Assembly (NCBI RefSeq): GCF_001426885.1
Contig: NZ_LMFP01000001.1
Span: forward strand, 312,834-376,833
Direction of reading: 5' to 3'
DNA: 64,000 nt
From: Pelomonas sp. Root1444
GTDB taxonomy: Bacteria; Pseudomonadota; Gammaproteobacteria; Burkholderiales; Burkholderiaceae_C
In this document: positions 43,505 to 52,276 of the stretch, one piece after another
Numbering within the stretch: the stretch's first letter is position 1
Layout: each line of letters begins with the position of its first letter
Made by a program: the position numbers and the translations under genes
Notes under the pieces: model-generated
The model's database searches: none
Told to the model about the DNA's origin: nothing
What the model saw: the letters and a program-made list of their open reading frames with translations, nothing else

Positions 43505-44470
43505 TCAGCTGTTGCTGGAGCTGCCGCGGCCCTTGCGGCTGGGTGTCGGCTGGATCAGGTGCTTGCCCTCCAGCACCATCTCGATGGCCTCGCTCCAGGC
43601 GCGGGCGATCTTGAAGCAGCCGCTGTGGTTGAGGTGGATCTCGTTGTGCCAGTCGCCGCTGATGCCGGTGGAGCCCGGCGCGGCCAGCGCCAGCGGCACG
43701 GTCGTCGAATCGAACACGAACAGGCCGCTGAAGGTGGCCTTGTCGGCCGCCATGCCCTTGAGCAGCTGCGCCAGGTGGAAGACCATCAGCCGGCTGACGG
43801 CGGCCCAGTCCGCGGCGGGCACGCCGTAGGCCTTCAGCGCCGGGTAGAGCCAGGGCCCGCTGGCAGCGCCCAGGTCATCGTTGCTCTCGGCGCCGGCCGG
43901 GCGCGGCATGGGCACGGCATAGCAGTGCATGAAGACCGGCTTGCCGGCCGACGGGCCCTGGTCGCGCAGTGACAGCAGGTGCTTGACGTTGGTGCGCAGG
44001 TATTCGGCATAGGTGGCCCAGCCGGGCTCCGAGAAATAGCGCGCGACGCCGGCCGATGGCGGGCCCCATTCGGTCTGGTGGCGCAGCAGGCGCAGCTCCA
44101 GCGGGATGGGCTCGCCATTCCAGTTCTGCGCCGGCGTGCGCGCGGCGGCGATGAGGTCGTTGCCGCCCATGGACAGCAGCACACCGTCCCAGACCGGCGC
44201 ATCGGTGCCCGTCAGCAGGCGGACGAAATCGGCGCTGGCCTCCAGGTCCACCATGTGCGACAGCGCATTGCCGGTGCCGGCGCAGTTGACCGCGGCGACC
44301 TTCTCCTTGAAGACCAGCTCCTGCAGCAGGTTGGCGTGGGCGTTGAGCTTCGCCGCCGCGTTGGAGAACCACGAGTCGCCCTGGGCCAGCAGCTTCCAAC
44401 GGAACGCGCCCAGGTCGGGCGGGGTGCGGCCGAGCAGATCGGCCGGGGTGAAGCAAGCCAGGTGATCCAT
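43505..44470 (-). CDS. SGNH-type esterase-like protein
   Basis: 321 aa from ATG 44470 (MDHLACFTPADLLGRTPPDL). SGNH/GDSL-like blocks: GDSWFSNAAAKL (block I Ser), the Gly-block region NCAGTGNALSHMV, GGNDLIAAAR (block III Asn) and DWHNEIHLNHSGCFKIA (block V Asp/His). The catalytic residues look complete. No signal peptide, so intracellular. The substrate is unknown. The ATG at 44602 is rejected as an overlong frame. Confidence 0.72.
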   Translation of the reverse strand: MDHLACFTPADLLGRTPPDLGAFRWKLLAQGDSWFSNAAAKLNAHANLLQELVFKEKVAAVNCAGTGNALSHMVDLEASADFVRLLTGTDAPVWDGVLLSMGGNDLIAAARTPAQNWNGEPIPLELRLLRHQTEWGPPSAGVARYFSEPGWATYAEYLRTNVKHLLSLRDQGPSAGKPVFMHCYAVPMPRPAGAESNDDLGAASGPWLYPALKAYGVPAADWAAVSRLMVFHLAQLLKGMAADKATFSGLFVFDSTTVPLALAAPGSTGISGDWHNEIHLNHSGCFKIARAWSEAIEMVLEGKHLIQPTPSRKGRGSSSNS

Positions 44471-44699
44471 GAACGTGGGCGTTTCTCTCAGGTTGCTGAC
44501 CGGTGCCGTCCCTTGGGGATGGCCTCGAAGTTCGCGCGATTGGACGGCCAGCCGCGCGGCGGGCGCCATGCTACAAACCCTCGGGGCGCCCGGCGCTAGC
44601 ATCGGGGTCGCTTTCTAGGGAGGATCCACGGGTCCTCACGGCCGCCCGAAGGGGCACATCCCCGCTTGGCGGGACAGCGCAGCGCGCGAAGGGGCATCA

Positions 44700-45191
44700 A
44701 TGAGCGAGAGCGTCTTCGACTTCAAGGCCGTCTCCATCGACGGCGAGCCGGCGGACCTGGCCTCCCAGCGCGGCAAGGTGCTGCTCATCGTCAACACGGC
44801 CAGCGAATGCGGCTTCACGCCCCAGTTCAAGGGCCTGGAGCAGCTGTGGCAGGACTACGGCCCCAAGGGCCTGGTCATCATCGGCTTCCCGAGCAACGAG
44901 TTCGGCGGGCAGGACCCGGGCAGCAACGAGCAGATCGCGAGCTTCTGCGAACTGAACTACGGCGTCAGCTTCCCGATGATGGGCAAGGTCAAGGTCAACG
45001 GCGGCGACGCGCATCCGCTGTGGAAGTTCCTGAAAAGCGAGAAGCCCGGCTTCCTTGGCACCGAGGCCATCAAGTGGAACTTCACCAAGTTCCTGGTCGG
45101 CCGCGACGGCCAGGTCATCAAGCGCTATGCGCCCAACGACGCGCCGGAAAAACTGCGCGGCGACATCGAAGCCGCCTTGGCGGCTGGCTGA
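44700..45191 (+). CDS. Glutathione peroxidase family protein
   Basis: 163 aa thioredoxin-fold peroxidase. The peroxidatic Cys is in NTASECGFTPQFKGLEQLW (cysteine, not selenocysteine). The resolving region GFPSNEFGGQDPGSNEQIAS contains the conserved Gln, and KWNFTKFLVGRDG the conserved Trp and Asn. Non-seleno bacterial enzymes often use thioredoxin as reductant. It converges with halogenase-like gene 2, with a degenerate repeat (copy E) between. Confidence 0.92.
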   Translation: MSESVFDFKAVSIDGEPADLASQRGKVLLIVNTASECGFTPQFKGLEQLWQDYGPKGLVIIGFPSNEFGGQDPGSNEQIASFCELNYGVSFPMMGKVKVNGGDAHPLWKFLKSEKPGFLGTEAIKWNFTKFLVGRDGQVIKRYAPNDAPEKLRGDIEAALAAG

Positions 45192-45269
45192 CACGGCGGT
45201 CCGTGCCGTCCGCTCGGGGGCCCGACCAGCCGTCCCCGCGTTCAGCGGCACGACCGGGCGAGGGGCTCA
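45192..45269 (-). repeat. Stop-codon-associated repeat, copy E (degenerate)
   Basis: Minus-strand reading from the TGA of halogenase-like gene 2: TGAGCCCCTCGCCCGGTCGT, then CGCTGAACGCGGGGACGG, and CCCCCGAGCGGACGGC. The distal hairpin is missing because the convergent gpx gene begins. Confidence 0.55.
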
Positions 45270-46823
45270 ATGCGCGGCGTGTGAAGTGACCACGCCGTCC
45301 AGGCTCAGCAGGTAGTCGCGCATCGTCGGCGACTGCGCCGCGGCAATGCGGCGGATGCCCTGCACATGCGCCATGGCCTTGAGGCTGATCTCTGGCGAAA
45401 TGTGGTCCGACAGGCCGATGCCCCGGCTGGGCAGCCGCTGCAGGCCTGCCAGCAGATAAGACCAGTTGGCCACGCCGAACAGCGACAGCCGCCGGTCCAG
45501 GTCGGTCGGCGTCGGCACCTTGCTGTCCCACAGTGCCAGCAGCTCGGCCAGCCGCGGGGGCAGCGTTGCCTCCTCGGTGCAGGCGCGCCAGAACGGCGTG
45601 TCGCGCCGCTGTGACAGCGCGTAGTGGGCGACGATGAAGTCGCGCATCTCCTCGTAGAAATCGCCGAAGACGCGGTTCACGCGGCCGCGGCAGGCGTCGC
45701 TGTTGCCAGCCGGCGCCACATGGTCAACGAAGAGCTGCAGCATCCACTCGACGAGGTACAGGCCGGTCGACTCCAGCGGCTCGATGAAGCCGCCCGCGGC
45801 GCCCAGCGCCAGGCAGTTGGCCTCCCAGGCGCGCGCCGCGTGCCCGGCGCGCAGCCGCTGCAGGCGCGGCTCGGCCAGCGGCTTGTGGCCGGCGCCGAGC
45901 TCACGCAGCGTTGCCACCGCCTCGTCCTCGCTGCAAAAGCGCGAGGCATACACATAGCCGGTGCCACGCCGGCTCTGCAGGTCCATGTCCCAGGTCCAGC
46001 CGGCCGCCTGGGCCGTGGCCGTGGTGTGGCTGCGCAGCGCGCCGTGGGCCTGCCCGTGGGCCAGCGGCAGGCTGACGGTGCGGTCGCAGGGCAGCCAATC
46101 GGCAAACGACACCCAGGGGACGCCCAGCGCCTGCTGCAACAGCAGCGAGCGCGAGCCCGTGCAGTCGATGAAGAAGCTCGCCTCGCAGCGGCGGCCGTCG
46201 GCCAGCTCGACCGCCTCGATGCCGCCTGCGCCGCGCTGCACCCGCACCACCTCGCCCTGCACATGGCGCACGCCGCGCTCCAGCGCCTTTTGCTGCAGCA
46301 GCATGGCCAGTTTGACGGCGTCGAGCTGGTAGCCGTAGCTGACCGGCGCCTGGTACTCCGGCGAATCCACCAGCTTGGGCGACTGGTGGCCGTCGAACAG
46401 CGTCGTCTGCACCGCGCAGGCCTGCGCCATCGGTTCTCGCGTCAGGCCGCGCTGCAGCAGGTTGAGCCAGTGCGCGGTCGTCGCGAAGCCGTGGAACGGC
46501 GGCGGGATGTCGAAGGGATGGTCGAAAGAGTCGTCGGGCGCCGCGCCGCCGCGGCGCCAGCCGTTGAAGCGCAGGCCGTTGCTCAGCGTCGCGTCCGCGG
46601 CGGTGAACAGCGCGCGCTCTGGCAGGCCCAGCGCCTGCATGGTGCCGCGCAGCGTCGGCACGGTGGCGAGGTCGGCACCCAGGCTCACGGCCTGCGGCGG
46701 CTCGATCAGCGTGATGGGCAGCGGGCTCTGGCGCGCGGCGCCCAGCGTGCGCTGCAGGTAGCAGGCGGCCAGCCAGCCGGCGGTGCCGCCACCGACGATG
46801 ACGATGGATTGGATATCGGACAA
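45267..46823 (-). CDS. Halogenase-like flavoprotein lacking the catalytic lysine
   Basis: Tryptophan-halogenase-family flavoprotein, 518 aa from TTG 46823 (GGAG seven bases upstream; MSDIQSIVIVGGGTAGW). FAD motif GGGTAGW at 11-17; the C-terminal EPLESTG carries E351. The family lysine (K81 in the paralogue at 3420) is replaced by S81 within DATLSNGLRF, aligned without gaps. The GEGT-type flavin loop is also altered to LGADLATVPT. GWTWDMD stands in for GWxWxIP. It therefore probably does not halogenate. The ATG-less longer frame to 46865 is rejected. Confidence 0.82.
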   Translation of the reverse strand: MSDIQSIVIVGGGTAGWLAACYLQRTLGAARQSPLPITLIEPPQAVSLGADLATVPTLRGTMQALGLPERALFTAADATLSNGLRFNGWRRGGAAPDDSFDHPFDIPPPFHGFATTAHWLNLLQRGLTREPMAQACAVQTTLFDGHQSPKLVDSPEYQAPVSYGYQLDAVKLAMLLQQKALERGVRHVQGEVVRVQRGAGGIEAVELADGRRCEASFFIDCTGSRSLLLQQALGVPWVSFADWLPCDRTVSLPLAHGQAHGALRSHTTATAQAAGWTWDMDLQSRRGTGYVYASRFCSEDEAVATLRELGAGHKPLAEPRLQRLRAGHAARAWEANCLALGAAGGFIEPLESTGLYLVEWMLQLFVDHVAPAGNSDACRGRVNRVFGDFYEEMRDFIVAHYALSQRRDTPFWRACTEEATLPPRLAELLALWDSKVPTPTDLDRRLSLFGVANWSYLLAGLQRLPSRGIGLSDHISPEISLKAMAHVQGIRRIAAAQSPTMRDYLLSLDGVVTSHAAH

Positions 46824-46953
46824 GGCAGGAACTCCGCAAACCCGGGCGGCAGACAGCAGCCGCAAACCGGTGCCGCCACATTACGGCCGCGGCCCGGCGG
46901 CGCGACGTGTAACGCTGCGGGCGAGCGTGCGTCCTGCACGCGCGGTGCCGCCG

Positions 46954-47628
46954 TTACCGGGGTGCTTGCGGCCGCCAGAGCCAGCGACCCCAACCGCGCC
47001 GCACCTGGCCGGCGGCGTCGGCGGCCGCCAGCAGCGCATTGGCCGTCTGGCGCGACACATGCGCCAGACGCGCCAGTTCTGACTGCGTGGCCTGCACGGC
47101 GACCCAGCCGTCGCCGGCCGGCGCGCCGCGCTCCCGTGCCAGCTGGGCCAGCGCGAGCGTGAAGCGCTCCGCCGCGCCCTGGTGGCGCGCCGCCTGCAGC
47201 AGCCGCAGCGTGCCGTCGTAGCGGCGCGCGAACTCGGCCATCAGCGCGCGTGCGAAGCCGGGCACCTCGTCCATCAGCAGCACATAGGCCTCGCGGCCGA
47301 TCGCCAGCACCTCGCTCGCGCCGCGCGCCACCGCCTCGTACTCCGCGGGCTGGCCGGCCGCGAACGCTGCCAGGCCGAACAGGCGCGGCGGGCCGACGTT
47401 CTCGATGACCGAGACGGTGCCGTCCGCGCCCGTGAAGCGCGTTTCGATCTCGCCCGCCGCCACCGCGTAGAGGGCCGCCGTGCGCTGGCCCTGCACAAAA
47501 AGGCTGCGGCCGTCAGCCAGCCGGCGCCGTCGCACCAGCATCGGCAGGCGCTCAGCGGCGCGGGCAGGCAGCGCGAGGCCGGGGAAATTGGCATCCAGCA
47601 CCCGCCGCAGCGCATCGTCATCAGGCAT
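46954..47628 (-). CDS. Crp/Fnr-family transcription regulator
   Basis: 224 aa from ATG 47628 (MPDDDALRRVLDANFPGLAL). N-terminal cyclic-nucleotide-binding-like beta roll (GRSLFVQGQRTAALYAVAAG, EIETRFTGADG) and a C-terminal winged helix with VQATQSELARLAHVSRQTAN. No cysteine cluster for an Fe-S centre, so not a classical FNR. The cNMP-binding signature is partial. It lies upstream of the second halogenase-like gene on the same strand (130-bp gap) and may regulate it. Confidence 0.88.
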   Translation of the reverse strand: MPDDDALRRVLDANFPGLALPARAAERLPMLVRRRRLADGRSLFVQGQRTAALYAVAAGEIETRFTGADGTVSVIENVGPPRLFGLAAFAAGQPAEYEAVARGASEVLAIGREAYVLLMDEVPGFARALMAEFARRYDGTLRLLQAARHQGAAERFTLALAQLARERGAPAGDGWVAVQATQSELARLAHVSRQTANALLAAADAAGQVRRGWGRWLWRPQAPR

Positions 47629-47685
47629 GGCGCGATTGTCGGCTGGCCGACACAAGGCGGCGCCGCGCCTGCCTATGCTGGCGGC

Positions 47686-48798
47686 ATGAATACGAGCGAT
47701 GAACTCGCCGCGCTGCTGCGGCACTTCGGCCGCGAGGGGTGCAGCCAGGAGCCGCTGTACGTCGCGCTGTGCGGCCTGGCCGCCGAGAGCGACAGCGCCT
47801 TGGCCTTGTTGGCCGAGGCGCCGCCCGAGCAGCGCAAGCCCAACCTGCTGCTGGCGGCGCTGCACGAGCGCGTGCTGGCCGGCGCGGCGCCCGAGCTGGC
47901 GGCCTACTACCGGAGCGCGGGCGGCGAGCGGGCGCCCGACACCGGCCTGGCCGCGGCGCTGGCGGCCTGCCTGGTACGCGAATGGCCGGCGCTGGTCGAT
48001 CACCTGCGCCATGGCGCCACGCAGACCAACGAGGTCGCCCGCGGTGCCGCGCTGTGGCCCGCGCTCGGCGCGGTTGCGGCCGCCACCGGCGTACGCGACG
48101 TTGCGCTGCTCGATTTCGGCTGCAGCGCCGGGCTGAACCTGGGCATCGACCAGTTCGCGCTGCGCTACCAGACGGACGACGGCGCCTGGCATGCGCGCGG
48201 CCCGGCGCGCGACGGTGTGCGCGCCGAGGTCGAGTCGCGCTGGCTGAGCGCCACGCGGCCGCCCCCGCATACCGGTTGGCGGATCGCCTCGCGCGATGGG
48301 CTGGACACGGCACCCGTCGACGTGGCCGACCCCGCCGGCCTGCGCTGGCTGCAGGCCTGCCTGTGGCCGCATGACGCGCGCCGCCGCGAGCGCCTCAGTC
48401 GCGCCGCCGCCCAGCTGCGGGCGCTGCCGCACACGCTGACGCAGGCGGGCGACTGCATCGCCGCCATCGAACCCTGGCTGGCCCACCTGCCGGCCGGCGT
48501 GCAGCCGGTGCTGTTGACGAGCTGGGTGCTGTACTACCTGAGCGAGGCCGACATCGCACGCCTGCGCGCGACGGTGGACCGGCTGGCGCTGCGCCACGGC
48601 CTGGCCTGGATCTGCGGCGAACTGCCGGCGCTGAGCGCCCAGGCCCACGAGCCGCCGCCGCTGCCCGCGCTGCCGCCCGGCGAAGTGGCCGCCTCTGCGA
48701 CGCTGTGGACGCTGCGCCACCGCGACGCCGGCCGCATCGCCGAACGCGCGCTCGCCTGGAGCCATCCGCACGGCCGCTGGCTGCACTGGCTTGGATAA
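47686..48798 (+). CDS. DUF2332 domain protein
   Basis: 370 aa. Matches the DUF2332 family: PEQRKPNLLLAALHERVLAG, then AAYYRSAGG near the N terminus, and DFGCSAGLNLGIDQFALRY, which resembles a Rossmann/SAM-binding motif. LLTSWVLYYLSEADIARLRA near the C terminus is typical. Function unknown; a methyltransferase-like role has been suggested by the fold. It starts 57 bp from the divergent Crp/Fnr gene. Confidence 0.82.
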   Translation: MNTSDELAALLRHFGREGCSQEPLYVALCGLAAESDSALALLAEAPPEQRKPNLLLAALHERVLAGAAPELAAYYRSAGGERAPDTGLAAALAACLVREWPALVDHLRHGATQTNEVARGAALWPALGAVAAATGVRDVALLDFGCSAGLNLGIDQFALRYQTDDGAWHARGPARDGVRAEVESRWLSATRPPPHTGWRIASRDGLDTAPVDVADPAGLRWLQACLWPHDARRRERLSRAAAQLRALPHTLTQAGDCIAAIEPWLAHLPAGVQPVLLTSWVLYYLSEADIARLRATVDRLALRHGLAWICGELPALSAQAHEPPPLPALPPGEVAASATLWTLRHRDAGRIAERALAWSHPHGRWLHWLG

Positions 48799-48825
48799 TC
48801 GCCGCTCCCCCAACGGAGCCCACCC

Positions 48826-50022
48826 ATGTTCGAGCATGTCGACGCCTACGCCGGCGACCCCATCCTGAGCCTCAACGAGGCCTTCCAGAAGGACCCCCGC
48901 GCCGGCAAGATCAACCTGTCCATCGGCATCTATTTCGACAACGACGGCCGCATCCCGATGCTGCCGTCGGTGCGCGCGGCGGAACTCGCCGTCGTCGAGG
49001 CCGCCGGCCCGCGGCCCTACCTCCCGATGGAAGGCGCGGCCAACTTCCGCAGCGCCGTGCAGGCCCTGCTGTTCGGCGCCGACCACCCGGCGATCAAAGC
49101 CGGCCGCGTCGCCACCATCCAGGGCGTCGGCTCCAGCGGCGGCCTCAAGGTGGGTGCCGATCTGTTGAAGCGTTATTTCCCCGACAGCAAGGTCTACCTG
49201 TCCGACCCGACCTGGGACAACCACCGCGCCGTCTTCGAGGGCTCGGGCCACAGCTGCGAGACCTATCCCTACTACGACCCGGCCACCGGCGGCCTGCGCT
49301 TTGACGCGCTGCTGGCTCATTTCAAGGCCTTGCCGTCGCGCAGCGTCGTCGTGCTGCATGCCTGCTGCCACAACCCCACCGGCGTCGACCTGACGCAGGA
49401 CCAATGGCGCGCCCTGGTGCCCGTCATCCGCGAGCGCCAGCTGCTGCCCTTCCTGGACCTGGCCTACCAGGGCTATGGCGACGGCATCGAGGAGGACGCC
49501 TTTGCGCCGCGCCTGCTGGCCGACGAGGGCCTGAGCTTCCTGATCGCCAACAGCTTCTCCAAGAGCATGAGCCTGTACGGCGAGCGCTGCGGGGGCCTGA
49601 GCGTCGTCTGCCCCGACGCCGAGCAGGCCGCGCGCGTGCTGGGCCAGATGAAGTTCATGATCCGCCGCAACTACTCCAACCCGCCCATGCACGGCGGCCA
49701 GGTCGTCGCCAAGGTGCTGACCGACCCGAAGCTGCGCGCGATGTGGGAGGCCGAGGTCAAGGACATGCGCGAGCGCATCCAGTCCATGCGCCGCCAACTG
49801 CACGACGTGCTCGCGGCCAAGCTGCCGGGCCGCAATTTCGACTACTTCCTGACCCAGCGCGGCATGTTCAGCTACACCGGCCTCAGCCCCGAGCAGGCCG
49901 AGCGGCTGAAGACCGAGTTCGGCGTCTACATCCTGCGCTCGGGCCGCATGTGCGTGGCCGGCTTGAACACGCGCAACGTGGAGGCCACCGCCGAGGCCAT
50001 GGCCGCCGTGCTGGCCAGCTGA
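48826..50022 (+). CDS. tyrB: Aromatic amino acid aminotransferase
   Basis: 398-aa fold-type I PLP transaminase for Phe/Tyr (and Asp) with 2-oxoglutarate. Opens [20 protein letters not shown]. The PLP lysine is in [18 protein letters not shown], with [20 protein letters not shown] and [17 protein letters not shown]. The C-terminal [20 protein letters not shown] and [11 protein letters not shown] are family-typical. It is followed 11 bp later by the periplasmic-binding-like gene. Confidence 0.95.
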   Translation: MFEHVDAYAGDPILSLNEAFQKDPRAGKINLSIGIYFDNDGRIPMLPSVRAAELAVVEAAGPRPYLPMEGAANFRSAVQALLFGADHPAIKAGRVATIQGVGSSGGLKVGADLLKRYFPDSKVYLSDPTWDNHRAVFEGSGHSCETYPYYDPATGGLRFDALLAHFKALPSRSVVVLHACCHNPTGVDLTQDQWRALVPVIRERQLLPFLDLAYQGYGDGIEEDAFAPRLLADEGLSFLIANSFSKSMSLYGERCGGLSVVCPDAEQAARVLGQMKFMIRRNYSNPPMHGGQVVAKVLTDPKLRAMWEAEVKDMRERIQSMRRQLHDVLAAKLPGRNFDYFLTQRGMFSYTGLSPEQAERLKTEFGVYILRSGRMCVAGLNTRNVEATAEAMAAVLAS

Positions 50023-50033
50023 GGTTGCGCCGC

Positions 50034-50906
50034 ATGCGGAGCCGCACAGCCGGCCTGGCCCTCGCCGCCGCGGCCGGCGCGGCCCAGGCTGCCGAGCCGC
50101 CGGTGGTCACCTCAATCACCTGGGTGGTCAGCAACACCATGGCCGTGCCGGACGGCGACCGCATGCGGCGCCCGGCCGACGAACTGACGCAGTGGCTGCA
50201 GGGGCGGCTGCCCGGTGTCGTGTTCAAGCCGGTGGTGGCGAATGCCGAGCGCAGCTGGTCGTTGATCCGCGAGCACAAGCGCGCCTGCCATGCCGGGGCC
50301 GCCCGCACGCCCGAGCGCGAGCGCCTGGCGTATTTCACCAACACCTGGCTGGTACCGCCGCCGCAGCTCATCGTGCGCCACGAGCGCCAGGGCGATCTCC
50401 CGCTGGACGGGCAGGGCGCGGTCGACCTGCCGGCCCTGCTGGGCGACGCGTCCTTGCGCGGCGTGGTGTCCCAGGGCCGCAGCTACGGCCCGGCGCTGGA
50501 CGCCATGCTCGGCGCCTCGCCCGCCAACCCGCTGCTGCAGCGCGTGTTCGGCGGCGACTACGGCAGCAACCTGCTGCCCATGCTGATGCAGGACCGGGCC
50601 GACTACACCCTCGACTATCCGAACACGCTGGTGGCGCTGGCCAGCCGTCCGGCGGCCGACACGCCGCTGGCCGCGCTGCCCGTCAAGGGCGCCAGCGACC
50701 CGGTCATCAGCGGCGTCGCCTGCCCGCGCACGCCCTGGGGCCGCGCGGCCATCCACCTCATCGACATGGCACTGGGCACGCCCGAGGGCGCCGCCATGCT
50801 GCGCGACACGCTGCGCATTTCGCTGCCGTCCGACACCCAGCTCGCCTACCGCGATGCCTGGGACGCCTTCTTCAAGCTCAGAGCCCGGCCGACGCCCGGG
50901 CTCTGA
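50034..50906 (+). CDS. Periplasmic substrate-binding-like protein
   Basis: 290 aa from ATG 50034 (MRSRTAGLALAAAAGAAQAA); TTG 50025 is a possible alternative start. Signal peptide cut after AQA-A. It resembles the TIGR02285-type family of SBP_bac_3-like proteins: RLPGVVFKPVVANAERSWSL, then SGVACPRTPWGRAAIHLI. There is no ABC permease or ATPase next to it, so it may be a solitary sensor-type binding protein. Located between tyrB and dadA. Confidence 0.7.
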   Translation: MRSRTAGLALAAAAGAAQAAEPPVVTSITWVVSNTMAVPDGDRMRRPADELTQWLQGRLPGVVFKPVVANAERSWSLIREHKRACHAGAARTPERERLAYFTNTWLVPPPQLIVRHERQGDLPLDGQGAVDLPALLGDASLRGVVSQGRSYGPALDAMLGASPANPLLQRVFGGDYGSNLLPMLMQDRADYTLDYPNTLVALASRPAADTPLAALPVKGASDPVISGVACPRTPWGRAAIHLIDMALGTPEGAAMLRDTLRISLPSDTQLAYRDAWDAFFKLRARPTPGL

Positions 50907-51022
50907 GCCCGTGCGGGGCGGCGTGCCCATGTCGCACGGTTATGGCCGTGGCTGCCGGTTTCATTGGCGACGGCCGCAGGGCGTCCTTACGCTGCCGCCA
51001 GTTCAGGAAGTCCAGGGACAGG

Positions 51023-52276
51023 ATGAAGCATTGCGTGGTGATCGGCGGCGGGGTGGTGGGCCTGACCACCGCCTGGGCGCTGCTGGAACGTGGCCATGCG
51101 GTGACGCTGGTCGAGCGCGAGGCCGAAGTGGCCCAGGGCGCCAGCCGCGCCAATGGCGGCCAGTTGAGCTACCGCTACGTCTCGCCGCTGGCCGATGCCG
51201 GCGTGCCCCTGAAGGCGTTGCGCTGGCTGCTCGACCCCGACGGCCCGCTGCGCTTCAAGCCCGATGCGAGCTGGGCGCAGTGGTCCTGGCTGCTCGCCTT
51301 CCTGCGCAACTGCCGCGGGCCGGTCAACCGCCGCACCACCGAGCGCCTGCTCGCCCTGGGCGCCTACAGCCAGGCCGCCTTCGCGCGGCTGCATGCCGAA
51401 GCCCAGCTGGGCGAGGCGATCGCGTTGCGCACGCCGGGCAAGCTGGTGGTCTACCGGCAACCGGCCGAGTTCGCACGCGTGGCAGCGCGGGTGAAGGGCA
51501 GCGGTGCCGAGCAGGCGCTGTCGCATGACGACTGCGTGGCGCTCGAGCCGGCGCTGGCCCAGTACGAGGACGGCGAAGCGACGCTGGCCGGCGGCATCTT
51601 CACGCCCGGTGAGGCGGTGGCCGACTGCCATGCCTTCTGCACCGAACTGCATGCGCGGCTCGTGTCGCACGCGCGCTTCCGCGGCCGGCTGGCCACGCCG
51701 GTCGACGGCTTCCAGCGCGATGGCCAGGGGCGGGTGCTGGCCGTGCGGACGGCGGCCGGCGAGGTCGCGGCGGACGCCGTCGTGCTGGCCGCCGGCCTGC
51801 ACAGCCGCGCGCTGGCCGCGACGGTCGGCGTCGAGCTGCCGCTGTACCCGCTCAAGGGCTACAGCCTGACCGCGCCGATCGGCACGCGCCACCGCCCGCC
51901 CGAGGTCAGCGTGACCGACTTCGAGAAGAAGATCCTCTATGCCCGCATCGGCGGCGAGCTGCGCATCGCCGCGATGGTGGACCTCGTCGGCGACGACCTC
52001 GGCCTGGACGCCGGCCGGCTCGCCTCGCTGCAGCGCTCGGTGCGCGCCACCTTCCCGAACGCGGCGGACTACGACCGTGCCACGCCCTGGGCCGGCCTGC
52101 GCCCGGCCACGCCGAGCGGCGCCCCCATCCTCGGCGCCAGCGGTGTGCCGGGCCTGTGGCTCAACGTCGGCCATGGCGCGCTGGGCTTCACGTTCTCGTT
52201 CGCAACGGCCAACATCGTGGCCGAGCTGGTGTCGGGCCGCGCCAGCCCCTTGCCGCTGGAAGGCCTGACGCTGTGA
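51023..52276 (+). CDS. dadA: D-amino-acid dehydrogenase, DadA-like
   Basis: 417-aa FAD-linked membrane-associated dehydrogenase that oxidises D-amino acids (typically D-Ala) and feeds electrons to quinones. N-terminal GGGVVGLTTAWALLERGHAV, then QGASRANGGQLSYRYVSPLA. SYRYVSPLADAGVP and the C-terminal ATPWAGLRPATPSGAPILG are DadA/DAO-specific. Its stop overlaps the GTG of the next gene (GTGA, 52273-52276), so the enzyme is coupled to a serine hydrolase and an LD-carboxypeptidase. Confidence 0.9.
   Translation: MKHCVVIGGGVVGLTTAWALLERGHAVTLVEREAEVAQGASRANGGQLSYRYVSPLADAGVPLKALRWLLDPDGPLRFKPDASWAQWSWLLAFLRNCRGPVNRRTTERLLALGAYSQAAFARLHAEAQLGEAIALRTPGKLVVYRQPAEFARVAARVKGSGAEQALSHDDCVALEPALAQYEDGEATLAGGIFTPGEAVADCHAFCTELHARLVSHARFRGRLATPVDGFQRDGQGRVLAVRTAAGEVAADAVVLAAGLHSRALAATVGVELPLYPLKGYSLTAPIGTRHRPPEVSVTDFEKKILYARIGGELRIAAMVDLVGDDLGLDAGRLASLQRSVRATFPNAADYDRATPWAGLRPATPSGAPILGASGVPGLWLNVGHGALGFTFSFATANIVAELVSGRASPLPLEGLTL

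Noticed and set aside
44760-44830. Selenocysteine in the glutathione peroxidase
   Set aside because: The active-site codon is TGC (Cys) and no in-frame TGA occurs.
46954-49803. A 949-codon minus-strand frame through DUF2332 and tyrB
   Set aside because: Only its last 225 codons, the Crp/Fnr gene, are real; the rest is antisense to conserved genes.
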